A stretch of 7,662 nt of DNA from Thermoleophilia bacterium (GCA_013362295.1 JABFWJ010000027.1:1-7662), one strand, 5' to 3'; positions 1-5,127 are shown, counted from the stretch's first letter. A program made the numbers and translations. Notes: generated by a model from the letters alone, not told the origin.

Positions 1-59
1 CACCGATCGTCACGACGCGCGTGTGATGCACGAATAATTCCTGCACGTTTTGGGCATGT

Positions 60-97
60 GTTTGCCGCACAGCAAACTCGAACCGACAGGAGGTTCG
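60..97 (+). promoter_or_regulatory. Paired hairpins in the leader of the first H1-like gene, the second covering its Shine-Dalgarno
   Basis: Two inverted repeats lie back to back. GTTTGC at 60-65 pairs with GCAAAC at 72-77 around a 6-nt loop. CGAACC at 79-84 pairs with GGTTCG at 92-97 around a 7-nt loop. The strong ribosome binding site AGGAGG (88-93) is partly in the loop and partly in the right arm of the second hairpin, six bases before the ATG at 100. The arms are seen directly. A role in limiting translation of a highly charged protein is inference, and six-pair stems could arise by chance. I could not pick a convincing -35/-10 pair in 1-59. Confidence 0.4.
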
Positions 98-99
98 GA

Positions 100-963
100 A
101 TGCCTGAAGCATGGAGCTCGAAACGCGAGCGCCAGTACGAGCACATCAAGGACTCCGAGAAGAAGCAGGGACGTTCGACCGGGCGCGCGAAGGAGATCGC
201 AGCCCGCACCGTGAACAAGCAACGGTCGTCGTCCGGTGAGACGAAATCGACGTCCAGATCGTCATCCTCGGGATCCTCGTCGCGCTCGGGTGGCTCGTCG
301 TCCCGCTCTCGCGCGTCCTCGTCGTCCGGCAGGTCTTCGGGCGCCAGGAAGACGACGGCTCGGAAGACGACGGCTCGCAAGGCGACGGGCCGCAAGACGG
401 CGGCCAGGAAGACGACGGCTCGGAAGACGACGGCTCGCAAGAGCACCGCGAAGCGGACGACCACCCGCAGGACGGCCGCCCGCAAGACGACGGCTCGGAA
501 GACGACGGCTCGGAAGACGACGGCTCGCAAGACGACGGCTCGGAAGACGACCGCCCGCAAGACGACCGCCCGCAAGACGACCGCGCGGAAGACGGCGGCC
601 CGGAAGACGACGGCCCGCAAGGCTACGACGCGCAGGGCGACGCCGCGGAAGACCACGGCGTCCCGCAAGAAGACGACGGCCCGCAAGACGACGGCCCGCA
701 AGAGCTCGACCGGCCGCCGCAGCACGCTCACCGTCCGCCAGGCCGGCGCCAGGGGCGGCCGCGCAGGCACGACGGCGCAGAAGAAGCGCGCCGGCGCGAA
801 GGGTGGACGTGTCACCGCCCGCAAGAGTGGTTCCACGACGGCGAGATCGCGCACGACCGGTCGCGGAACGATGTCGGTCCGTACCGCCGGTGCGAAGGGC
901 GGCCGCGTGACGGCACGCAGGTCATCTGCGTCCTCGCGGCGGACGACGCCACGCACGCGGTAG
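100..963 (+). CDS. Histone H1-like basic protein with plasmid-stabilization-type N-terminal module and RKTTA pentapeptide array
   Basis: A 287-aa protein, probably a nucleoid-associated DNA- or RNA-binding factor. The ATG at 100 is preferred over the in-frame ATG at 58 because AGGAGG lies at 88-93 with a 6-nt spacer. Residues 1-42 (MPEAWSSKRERQYEHIKDS, then an EIAARTVNKQR motif) match the short module that databases often label 'plasmid stabilization protein'; that label is not a proven function. Residues 43-81 are a Ser/Gly/Arg linker. Residues 83-204 are about 24 copies of Arg-Lys-Thr-Thr-Ala, like H1 and bacterial H1-like tails. The C-terminus has three Ala-Gly-Ala-(Arg/Lys)-Gly-Gly-Arg motifs (residues 215-221, 231-237, 263-269), reminiscent of KGG stress-protein repeats. 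There is no Asp or Glu after residue 47. The tail is predicted disordered and cytoplasmic. No HU or other folded DNA-binding domain is visible. The gene stands alone, with a terminator-like hairpin after it. Gene call confident; function inferred from composition. Confidence 0.85.
   Translation: MPEAWSSKRERQYEHIKDSEKKQGRSTGRAKEIAARTVNKQRSSSGETKSTSRSSSSGSSSRSGGSSSRSRASSSSGRSSGARKTTARKTTARKATGRKTAARKTTARKTTARKSTAKRTTTRRTAARKTTARKTTARKTTARKTTARKTTARKTTARKTTARKTAARKTTARKATTRRATPRKTTASRKKTTARKTTARKSSTGRRSTLTVRQAGARGGRAGTTAQKKRAGAKGGRVTARKSGSTTARSRTTGRGTMSVRTAGAKGGRVTARRSSASSRRTTPRTR
346..711 (+). repeat. 15-bp in-frame tandem repeat array (RKTTA units)
   Basis: Twenty-one consecutive 15-bp units run from 346 to 660, mostly cggaagacgacggct or cgcaagacgacggct. 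After a one-codon break near 661 a few more follow to about 711. Units at 481-585 are nearly identical at the nucleotide level, while outer units (for example 436-480 and 616-645) have diverged. This suggests recent homogenisation or expansion in the middle. The array is coding (Arg-Lys-Thr-Thr-Ala) and is likely to vary in length between strains. It also creates long open shadow frames rich in Arg, Leu and Gly. Confidence 0.95.
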
Positions 964-974
964 TGCATCAGCAT

Positions 975-1009
975 GTGCGAGCCGCGCGTTCGTTCAGCGC
1001 GGCTCGCAC
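975..1009 (+). terminator. GC-rich hairpin after the first H1-like gene
   Basis: GTGCGAGCCGCGC (975-987) and GCGCGGCTCGCAC (997-1009) are perfect 13-bp inverted arms around a 9-nt loop, 12 bases after the stop codon. Only a weak T-rich stretch follows (cgtttaccttt), so this is a terminator-like stem without a classical U-tract. It separates the two H1-like genes into probable independent transcription units. Confidence 0.65.
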
Positions 1010-1040
1010 GTAGCGTTTACCTTTGCAGCAACGTGCGGCA

Positions 1041-1067
1041 GGAACTTGTCCGTCCGCGTTGCACGTT
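1041..1067 (+). promoter_or_regulatory. Possible ECF-sigma-type promoter for the second H1-like gene
   Basis: GGAACTT (1041-1047) resembles the -35 of many ECF sigma promoters. CGTT (1064-1067) lies 18 nt after GGAAC, the spacing known for SigR/SigH-like promoters. A transcript from here would start near 1073 and have a leader of roughly 50 nt. An alternative sigma-70-like reading, TTGCAC at 1059-1064, has no good -10 downstream. Motif matches only, so low confidence. Confidence 0.25.
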
Positions 1068-1110
1068 ACAAACGAACGTGGTAGGGAATCGTGCACGCGC
1101 AATCCGACTC

Positions 1111-1128
1111 AGGAGGTCATTGATGACC
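1111..1128 (+). promoter_or_regulatory. Shine-Dalgarno and start-codon hairpin of the second H1-like gene
   Basis: AGGAGGT at 1111-1117 is a strong ribosome binding site that fixes the start at ATG 1123. GGTCA (1115-1119) can pair with TGACC (1124-1128) across the 4-nt loop TTGA, so the last G residues of the site and the start codon fall in one small stem-loop. The five-pair stem is weak. The first H1-like gene has an analogous arrangement. Confidence 0.4.
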
Positions 1129-1740
1129 CAAGAGGATTGGAGCGGGACCGGCGACACGTCGGAGACGTCGTCCGCCGGCTCGTGGAGCGAGTCGTCAGAG
1201 GAACCAACCGCTGACGTGACCTGGGGCGACTCCGCCATCGGCGAAGCGTCGAGCATCGAGAGCGCCGAGATCGCACCCGCCGCCATCGCGGCGTCGACGC
1301 GTTCTTCGTCGCGCTCGGGCTCGCGCAGCTCCTCCCGCTCAGGGTCCCGCTCGGCTTCGACGCGCAAGTCTTCCGCCAAGAAGGCGAGTGCGAAGAAGTC
1401 GAGCGCCAGGAAGTCCGGGACGAAGAAGAGGACCGCCGCCAAGCGGAGTACCGCGAAGAAGCGGACGACCGCCAAGCGCACGACCGCGAAGCGGGGCACC
1501 GCGAAGAAGCGGACGACCGCCAAGCGCGGCACCGCCAAGAAGCGGACGACCGCCAAGCGCACGACCGCGAAGCGGGGCACCGCGAAGAAGCGGTCGACCG
1601 CCAAGCGCGGCACCGCCAAGAAGCGGACGACCGCCAAGCGGAGCACCGCCAAGCGGAGCACCACCAAGCGGTCGACGGCCCGCAAGGCGGGCACTCGCAA
1701 GTCCGCGACACGGTCGCGGGCGAGCACGCGCAAGAAGTAG
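1123..1740 (+). CDS. Histone H1-like protein with acidic head and Lys/Arg-rich tail
   Basis: A 205-aa protein, starting at ATG 1123 with AGGAGGT at 1111-1117; an in-frame ATG at 973 lies in the preceding terminator hairpin and has no such site. The charge is split into two blocks. Residues 1-59 hold 12 Asp/Glu and no Lys or Arg, with three Trp (6, 21, 34). Residues 60-205 hold about 60 Lys/Arg and no acidic residue. A Ser-Arg linker (60-80) leads into repeats of Lys-Arg-Thr-Thr-Ala and Lys-Arg-Gly-Thr-Ala, including a duplicated 27-residue unit (113-139 and 140-166). The tail resembles eukaryotic H1 tails and chlamydial Hc-type or HupB tails, which bind DNA through charge (known for those families). 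No HU fold is present. It is probably a nucleoid-associated or RNA-binding disordered protein; the acidic head might shield the tail or recruit a partner (inference). Confidence 0.82.
   Translation: MTQEDWSGTGDTSETSSAGSWSESSEEPTADVTWGDSAIGEASSIESAEIAPAAIAASTRSSSRSGSRSSSRSGSRSASTRKSSAKKASAKKSSARKSGTKKRTAAKRSTAKKRTTAKRTTAKRGTAKKRTTAKRGTAKKRTTAKRTTAKRGTAKKRSTAKRGTAKKRTTAKRSTAKRSTTKRSTARKAGTRKSATRSRASTRKK
1459..1620 (+). repeat. Direct tandem duplication of an 81-bp coding unit
   Basis: Unit 1 (1459-1539) and unit 2 (1540-1620) are adjacent and identical at 80 of 81 positions. The only difference I find is A at 1513 versus T at 1594, changing Thr to Ser. A third copy begins at 1621 but keeps only about 20 bases before diverging. 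The near-identity implies recent duplication or gene conversion. Confidence 0.95.
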
Positions 1741-1745
1741 CGCCG

Positions 1746-1796
1746 CGCCGGCGCCCGGGCCCCGCGAATGCGCCGGGAGCCCGGGCGTCGGCGTTT
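1746..1796 (+). terminator. GC-rich hairpin after the second H1-like gene
   Basis: CGCCGGCGCCCGGGC (1746-1760) pairs with GCCCGGGCGTCGGCG (1779-1793), with 14 Watson-Crick pairs and one G-T, around an 18-nt loop. A short TTT follows at 1794-1796. It begins six bases after the stop codon and fits a terminator, although the T-tract is short. Confidence 0.65.
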
Positions 1797-1817
1797 CGGC
1801 AGGTGGACTCGCGTCGA

Positions 1818-1823
1818 TATGAT
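1818..1823 (+). promoter_or_regulatory. -10 element (TATGAT) for the VOC/oxidoreductase operon
   Basis: TATGAT matches the sigma-70 -10 at five of six positions. With standard spacing, transcription would start near 1830, only about five bases before the ATG at 1835. That suits a near-leaderless transcript, common in actinobacteria, and explains the lack of a Shine-Dalgarno. The -35 region is weak (TTTCGG near 1794). Confidence 0.5.
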
Positions 1824-1834
1824 GCGCGGCTCTC

Positions 1835-2497
1835 ATGCAGCCGCAGACACTCGATCACGTCGCCTTCTGGGTCACCGAGCGCGAGCCCGTCGCGCGATTT
1901 CTCGAGCGCCACGTGGGGATGCACGTGATCGCGCGCGAGGACAACTTCACGCTCATGGGGAGCGACGCGCGGCGCGGCAAGCTCACGCTGTTCGACGCGG
2001 AAGGCCCGCGTGAGGCGGGGGCATTCGAGCACGTCGCACTCCGCGTCTCGGACCTCGCGGCGGCACGCGCACACCTCCCGGATGGCACGCCCGACGTGTT
2101 CGACGCGGGAGAGGGCATTCGGATCACGCTCGTCGAGGCGCCCACCGATGTCGAGTACGACCTTGATCACGTCGCGCTCTACTCGAACGATCCCGAACGG
2201 ACGGCCCGCGAGTACCGGCGCTACGGCTTCGAGCCTGCGGGACCGGGCCGCGTGGAAGTCGGCGGCGCGTACATCGAGTTCCATCAGGGCTCGCCCGGCG
2301 CGCCGGAACGGCCGCTGCTCAATCACCTCGCCGTCCTTGTCGAATCCGCCGACGAGGTGATCGGCGACGCTCGTGAGCTCGGCATCGAGGTCGAGTCGGT
2401 CGTCGACGCGGCCAACACCTACGCGGCCTTCCTCTGGGGCCCCGAGCGCGTGCGCATCGAGTACGTCGAGCACAAGCCGACGTTCTCGCTGACGTGA
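1835..2497 (+). CDS. VOC-superfamily metalloprotein (glyoxalase / extradiol dioxygenase fold)
   Basis: A 220-aa protein with four beta-alpha-beta-beta-beta-type modules, each opening with a typical strand. These are LDHVAF (6-11), FEHVALRVSD (64-73), LDHVALYSND (110-119) and LNHLAVLVES (162-171), supplying His8, His66, His112 and His164. Glutamates at module ends (Glu101, Glu148 in YIEFHQG, Glu209 in RIEYVEH) are the usual partner ligands. VOC enzymes bind a divalent metal with such His/Glu sets and include glyoxalase I, extradiol dioxygenases, epimerases and thiol transferases (family knowledge). The His112/His164/Glu209 trio is reminiscent of type I extradiol dioxygenases, but the protein is shorter than the usual ~290 aa, so the reaction is not assignable. 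It is soluble, without a signal peptide. Its stop overlaps the start of the FAD oxidoreductase (GTGA), so the two are translationally coupled and probably share a pathway. Confidence 0.88.
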   Translation: MQPQTLDHVAFWVTEREPVARFLERHVGMHVIAREDNFTLMGSDARRGKLTLFDAEGPREAGAFEHVALRVSDLAAARAHLPDGTPDVFDAGEGIRITLVEAPTDVEYDLDHVALYSNDPERTAREYRRYGFEPAGPGRVEVGGAYIEFHQGSPGAPERPLLNHLAVLVESADEVIGDARELGIEVESVVDAANTYAAFLWGPERVRIEYVEHKPTFSLT

Positions 2498-3552
2498 CGT
2501 CAGTCGCAGGGGCCGGCATGGCCGGCCTCGTCGCGGCCGCCCGACTCCGCGAGCTCGGCCGCGACGTCGTCGTGCGCGAGAAGGGCACGCGCCTCGGCGG
2601 GTCGATGCTCCTCTCGTCCTGCGTCGTCTGGCGACACCGTGAGTGGGAGGACCTCCGCCGCGAATGTCCGGGCGGCGACGAGCGGCTGCAGCGCGTCGTC
2701 TGGGAACGGCTCGACGAGGCGATCGCGTGGCTCGAGTCCCGCGGCGCGCCGGTCGTCTGGCACGAGACGGGCAACCCGCGCACCGTCGGCAAGCGGTTCG
2801 AGCCGCGCGGCGTGGTCGAGGCACTCTCCGGCGACGTCGAGCTGCAGGCGGACGGGTGCACCGACGATGCGACGATCCTCTGCACGGGAGGATTCGCCGC
2901 GTCGTCCGGCTTCGTCACGCGTTATGTCAAGCCGGCGGCCTCGTTACGCCTGCGCGGCAACCCCTGGTCGGAGGGGGACGGACTCTCCTTCGCCCTCGAC
3001 CGCGGCGCGAGCCTGACGCCGGGGATGGACGAGTTCTACGGCCGCAACATGCCGGACGCGCTCTGGGACGAGACGCAACTCGTCGGTTTGTCGCAGCTGT
3101 ACGCGCGCTTCGCCCGCATCTTCGACGAAGACGGCGTCGAGTTCTTCGACGCCGCGGACGTCACGTGGTCGGAGACGAACGTTGCGCAGGCGACCGCGCA
3201 CCGCCCGGGCGCGCGTGCGTACTACGTGCTGGACGAGGAGGCCCTGACGCAGCGCGTCCGTGACCACACCGTCGCCGAGATGGTCGAGGCCGCGCCAGCC
3301 GAGGCGCGGGTCGCGCTCGAGCGCCTCCCGTTCGACCCGCCGCCGGGCGCGGTCGCCGCCGTGCGCGTCATCGCCTCGATCACGCACACGATCGGCGGCC
3401 TGCAGATCGACGAGCGCGCGCGCGTCGTCGGCGCCGAGGGCCTCTGGGCGGCGGGCGTCGACGCCGGCGGCATCGCGACCGGCGGGTATGCGAGCGGCCT
3501 CGCGCAGGCCCTCGTGCAGGGTCTCGTCGCGGCGGAGGACGTGGCGGCGTAA
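2494..3552 (+). CDS. FAD-dependent oxidoreductase, fumarate reductase/succinate dehydrogenase flavoprotein-like (FAD_binding_2)
   Basis: A 352-aa protein starting at GTG 2494, overlapping the upstream stop by 4 nt. The start is set by the Rossmann motif that follows at once: GAGMAG (6-11), with Glu29 ending the second strand. Other family landmarks are GG at 35-36, TILCTGGF (127-134), the GDG loop (161-163), THTIGGLQID (297-306), GLWAAGVDAGG (316-326) and TGGYASGLAQAL (329-340) near the C-terminus. These define the flavoprotein class of fumarate reductases, 3-ketosteroid dehydrogenases and relatives, which move hydride between a carbon-carbon bond and FAD. Members are commonly 450-600 aa, so this is a compact version with a reduced capping domain (about 180-290). 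No membrane segment or signal is seen. The substrate cannot be named; coupling to the VOC gene suggests a small catabolic or detoxification step. An inverted repeat follows the stop. Confidence 0.85.
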   Translation: MTSVAGAGMAGLVAAARLRELGRDVVVREKGTRLGGSMLLSSCVVWRHREWEDLRRECPGGDERLQRVVWERLDEAIAWLESRGAPVVWHETGNPRTVGKRFEPRGVVEALSGDVELQADGCTDDATILCTGGFAASSGFVTRYVKPAASLRLRGNPWSEGDGLSFALDRGASLTPGMDEFYGRNMPDALWDETQLVGLSQLYARFARIFDEDGVEFFDAADVTWSETNVAQATAHRPGARAYYVLDEEALTQRVRDHTVAEMVEAAPAEARVALERLPFDPPPGAVAAVRVIASITHTIGGLQIDERARVVGAEGLWAAGVDAGGIATGGYASGLAQALVQGLVAAEDVAA

Positions 3553-3562
3553 CCCAACTGCT

Positions 3563-3595
3563 CGAATCTGGTTCGGCTGCGCCGAATCAGATTCG
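3563..3595 (+). terminator. Hairpin 1 of a paired terminator, serving the oxidoreductase operon
   Basis: CGAATCTGGTTCGGC (3563-3577) and GCCGAATCAGATTCG (3581-3595) form a 15-bp stem with a TGC loop, 11 bases after the stop at 3552. The single imperfect pair (G3571 with T3587) is a G-U wobble in plus-strand RNA but a C-A mismatch in minus-strand RNA. No U-tract follows, so termination could be factor-assisted or the stem could protect the mRNA 3' end. Confidence 0.6.
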
Positions 3596-3604
3596 GTCGG
3601 TGAC

Positions 3605-3637
3605 GGAATCTGATTTCGCGAAGCGAAACCAGATTCC
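3605..3637 (-). terminator. Hairpin 2 of a paired terminator, serving the minus-strand cluster
   Basis: GGAATCTGATTTCGC (3605-3619) and GCGAAACCAGATTCC (3623-3637) form a 15-bp stem with a 3-nt loop, five bases beyond the minus-strand stop at 3643. The imperfect pair (A3613 with C3629) becomes a G-U wobble in minus-strand RNA, so the stem is continuous only for the minus-strand transcript. Its arms share the GAATCTG(A/G)TT core with hairpin 1, so the two probably arose by duplication. Confidence 0.6.
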
Positions 3638-3642
3638 AGCTC

Positions 3643-3834
3643 TTACGTCCCCACGGAGAAGACGCAGGCGCGTGTGTCGCCGGGGAGGGGGGAGACGCCG
3701 ATCTTGTTCACGACGAGCTTGTGGTCGCCCTCCTCGAACTCGTGGCCGACCTGCGGCGGGTCGCCTTCCATCTCGCGCAGGCTGTACCCGGCGGGGGACC
3801 AGAGGAAGAGGAGGTAACCGGAGCCCTCGGACAT
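3643..3834 (-). CDS. Small conserved-type hypothetical protein, 63 aa
   Basis: The protein begins MSEGSGYLLFLWSPAGYSLR and ends CVFSVGT. I do not recognise a named domain, but short proteins with a G-Y-L-L-F...P-x-G-Y-x-L opening and a S-P-L-P-G-D ending are, as I recall, frequent in Thermoleophilia genomes. The pattern of alternating strands (YLLFLWS, HKLVVNKIGVSP, ACVFSVG) with turns (EGDPP, EEGDHK) suggests a small beta barrel or SH3-like fold (inference). The ATG at 3834 is chosen because upstream sequence in this frame is low-quality Arg/Ala shadow overlapping the kinase gene. It starts 11 nt after the kinase stop, so it is the last gene of the cluster and may be a small partner of the two-component pair. 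Confidence 0.75.
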   Translation of the reverse strand: MSEGSGYLLFLWSPAGYSLREMEGDPPQVGHEFEEGDHKLVVNKIGVSPLPGDTRACVFSVGT

Positions 3835-3845
3835 CGGCGGGCAGC

Positions 3846-4481
3846 TTACCGGCGCGTTGCGTACGACGGCAGCGTGACGACGACGCGTGTCCCGTGGTCG
3901 CCGGCCTCGACGTCGATCGTGCCGTGCAGCTGCTTCACGCGTTCCTCGACCGCTTCGAACGAGCGCCGCCGCCGCTCCGGCTCGGCGTCGTCGGAGACGC
4001 ACGTCTCGAGGCCGCCCTCTTCCGTGGCGCGCATCTGCACCTTGACGGTGGTCGGCGGGCCGCGGCGGATCGCCTGGTCGAGCAGCTCCCGGATGATCGT
4101 GTACGTCGCGACCTGGGCCGACTGGCCGATGTTCTCGGCGGGGTCGATCTCGAGATCGATCCGGATCCGGTTGGCGGTTCCCACCTGCTCGGCCAGCGCC
4201 TGCAGGGCGGGAGCGAAGCCCTGGTCGCGCAGCACGACGGGCTCGAGGGCGAACGAGAGGTCGCGCAGCTCGCGGATCGTGTCGCGCTGCCGGTCGAGGG
4301 CCGAGCCGAGCACGCTGCGTGCGTCGTCGAGCTTCCCGGTCTCGATCGAGTGCAGCGCCGCGTCGATCATCAGCGCGATGCCGGAGAGGTTCTGAACCGG
4401 GCCGTCGTGGAGGAAGAGCGCGAGGCGCCGCCGCTCGTCCTGCTCGGCCGCGATCAGCCGGTCGAGCGGATCATCGGTCAT
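3846..4481 (-). CDS. NarL-family sensor histidine kinase (HisKA_3) with degenerate ATP-binding domain
   Basis: A 211-aa cytoplasmic protein with no sensor domain or membrane segment. The HisKA_3 dimerisation/phosphoacceptor helix is clear: DERRRLALFLHDGPVQNLSG (15-34), with His25 and the D26-x3-Q30 motif that NarX-type kinases use to dephosphorylate their regulator (family knowledge). The ELRDLSFALEP segment (71-81) is also typical. The HATPase_c half is eroded. The N-box reads RELLDQAIRR (131-140) with Gln where the Mg-binding Asn is expected. The expected DDGxG reads DDAEP, and the glycines before the M-x-E-R-V helix are missing (SFEAVEERV, 174-182). Only the closing GTRVVVTLP (197-205) looks normal. 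It may not bind ATP and may act mainly as a phosphatase or scaffold. A GGAG site lies 8 nt before the ATG, which is 12 nt after the response-regulator stop, indicating one operon. Confidence 0.85.
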   Translation of the reverse strand: MTDDPLDRLIAAEQDERRRLALFLHDGPVQNLSGIALMIDAALHSIETGKLDDARSVLGSALDRQRDTIRELRDLSFALEPVVLRDQGFAPALQALAEQVGTANRIRIDLEIDPAENIGQSAQVATYTIIRELLDQAIRRGPPTTVKVQMRATEEGGLETCVSDDAEPERRRRSFEAVEERVKQLHGTIDVEAGDHGTRVVVTLPSYATRR

Positions 4482-4493
4482 CTAGTGCTCCAC

Positions 4494-5117
4494 TTAGTCG
4501 ATGATCGCTTCGCGCAGTGCGATCGCGACCGCGTGCGTGCGGGTGTCGGCTTCGAGCTTCGTGAGGATGTGGCGGACGTGGCTCTTGACGGTCTCCTGGG
4601 AGATGAAGAGCCGCTGCGCGACGTCCGCGTTCGACATGCCGTCGGCGAGCAGCTGCAGGATCTCGCGCTCGCGCGTGGTGAGCATGTCGGTCTGGTCCTT
4701 GCCGGCGAGGAACGCCGGCATCAGGGCCGGGTCGACGTAGCCGTCACCCTGGGCGACCTTCTCGATCGCGCGCACGAGCGTCTGGTGTGGTGCCTCCTTG
4801 AGGATGTAGCCCTTGGCGCCCGACTCGAGACCGCGTCCGAGCAGCGAGCGCTCCGAGTAGGCGGTGAAGATCAGCACCTTCGACTCCGGCACCTTGTCGG
4901 TGAGGATCTTCGTCGCCTCGAGCCCGTCCATCCCAGGCATCCGGACGTCCATGATGATCACGTCGGGCTTGCGGCGTTCCGCCATCTCGACCGCCGACGC
5001 GCCGTCAGCCGCCTCTCCGACCACACGGATGTGGGGCGCGCGTGAGAGCGAAAGGCGGAGCCCTTCGCGGACGACTTCGTGGTCGTCGACGATGAGTGCG
5101 GTGATCTCGTCAGCCAT
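4494..5117 (-). CDS. NarL/FixJ-family two-component response regulator (REC + LuxR-type HTH)
   Basis: A 207-aa transcription factor. The receiver domain (about 5-120) has the acidic pair Asp11/Asp12, the phosphoacceptor Asp57 in IIMDVRMPGMDG, Thr85 and Lys107, all as in active receivers. The LuxR-type helix-turn-helix (about 143-200) includes LTTREREILQLLADGMSN and the recognition region ISQETVKSHVRHILTKLEA. Phosphorylation is expected to drive dimerisation and DNA binding (family knowledge). Length is normal for the family. It starts 13 nt after the radical SAM stop and is followed 12 nt later by its probable kinase. A -10-like TAGAAT overlaps the radical SAM stop codon (5128-5133) and would start transcription about 4 nt before the ATG, so the gene may also have its own near-leaderless promoter. 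Confidence 0.95.
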   Translation of the reverse strand: MADEITALIVDDHEVVREGLRLSLSRAPHIRVVGEAADGASAVEMAERRKPDVIIMDVRMPGMDGLEATKILTDKVPESKVLIFTAYSERSLLGRGLESGAKGYILKEAPHQTLVRAIEKVAQGDGYVDPALMPAFLAGKDQTDMLTTREREILQLLADGMSNADVAQRLFISQETVKSHVRHILTKLEADTRTHAVAIALREAIID

Positions 5118-5127
5118 GGGACTCGCG

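Noticed and set aside
79..97. Second LexA box upstream of the first H1-like gene (CGAAC...GTTCG)
   Set aside because: The half-sites are separated by 9 nt instead of 4, which does not fit LexA; a Shine-Dalgarno hairpin explains it better.
346..711. CRISPR-like or mobile repeat array
   Set aside because: Units are contiguous 15-mers without spacers, in frame, and encode a typical H1-like tail.
236..910. Overlapping plus-strand frame (224 codons) inside the first H1-like gene
   Set aside because: A 15-bp repeat is a multiple of three, so every frame stays open. The product is almost only Arg, Leu, Gly, Pro and Ala, and no ribosome binding site was found.
2495..2502. Palindrome TGACGTCA at the VOC/oxidoreductase junction
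   Set aside because: It is formed by the overlapping stop and start plus the next codons, inside coding sequence; an 8-bp palindrome is not significant alone.
1109..2824. Long minus-strand open frame of 571 codons across the second H1-like gene and the VOC gene
   Set aside because: It is a high-GC shadow: Arg/Ala/Ser-rich, no recognisable domain, and antisense to genes with clear motifs. The repeats keep several frames open.
3600..5045. Plus-strand open frame of 481 codons opposite the two-component genes
   Set aside because: Antisense shadow of the kinase and regulator, whose motifs on the minus strand are unambiguous.
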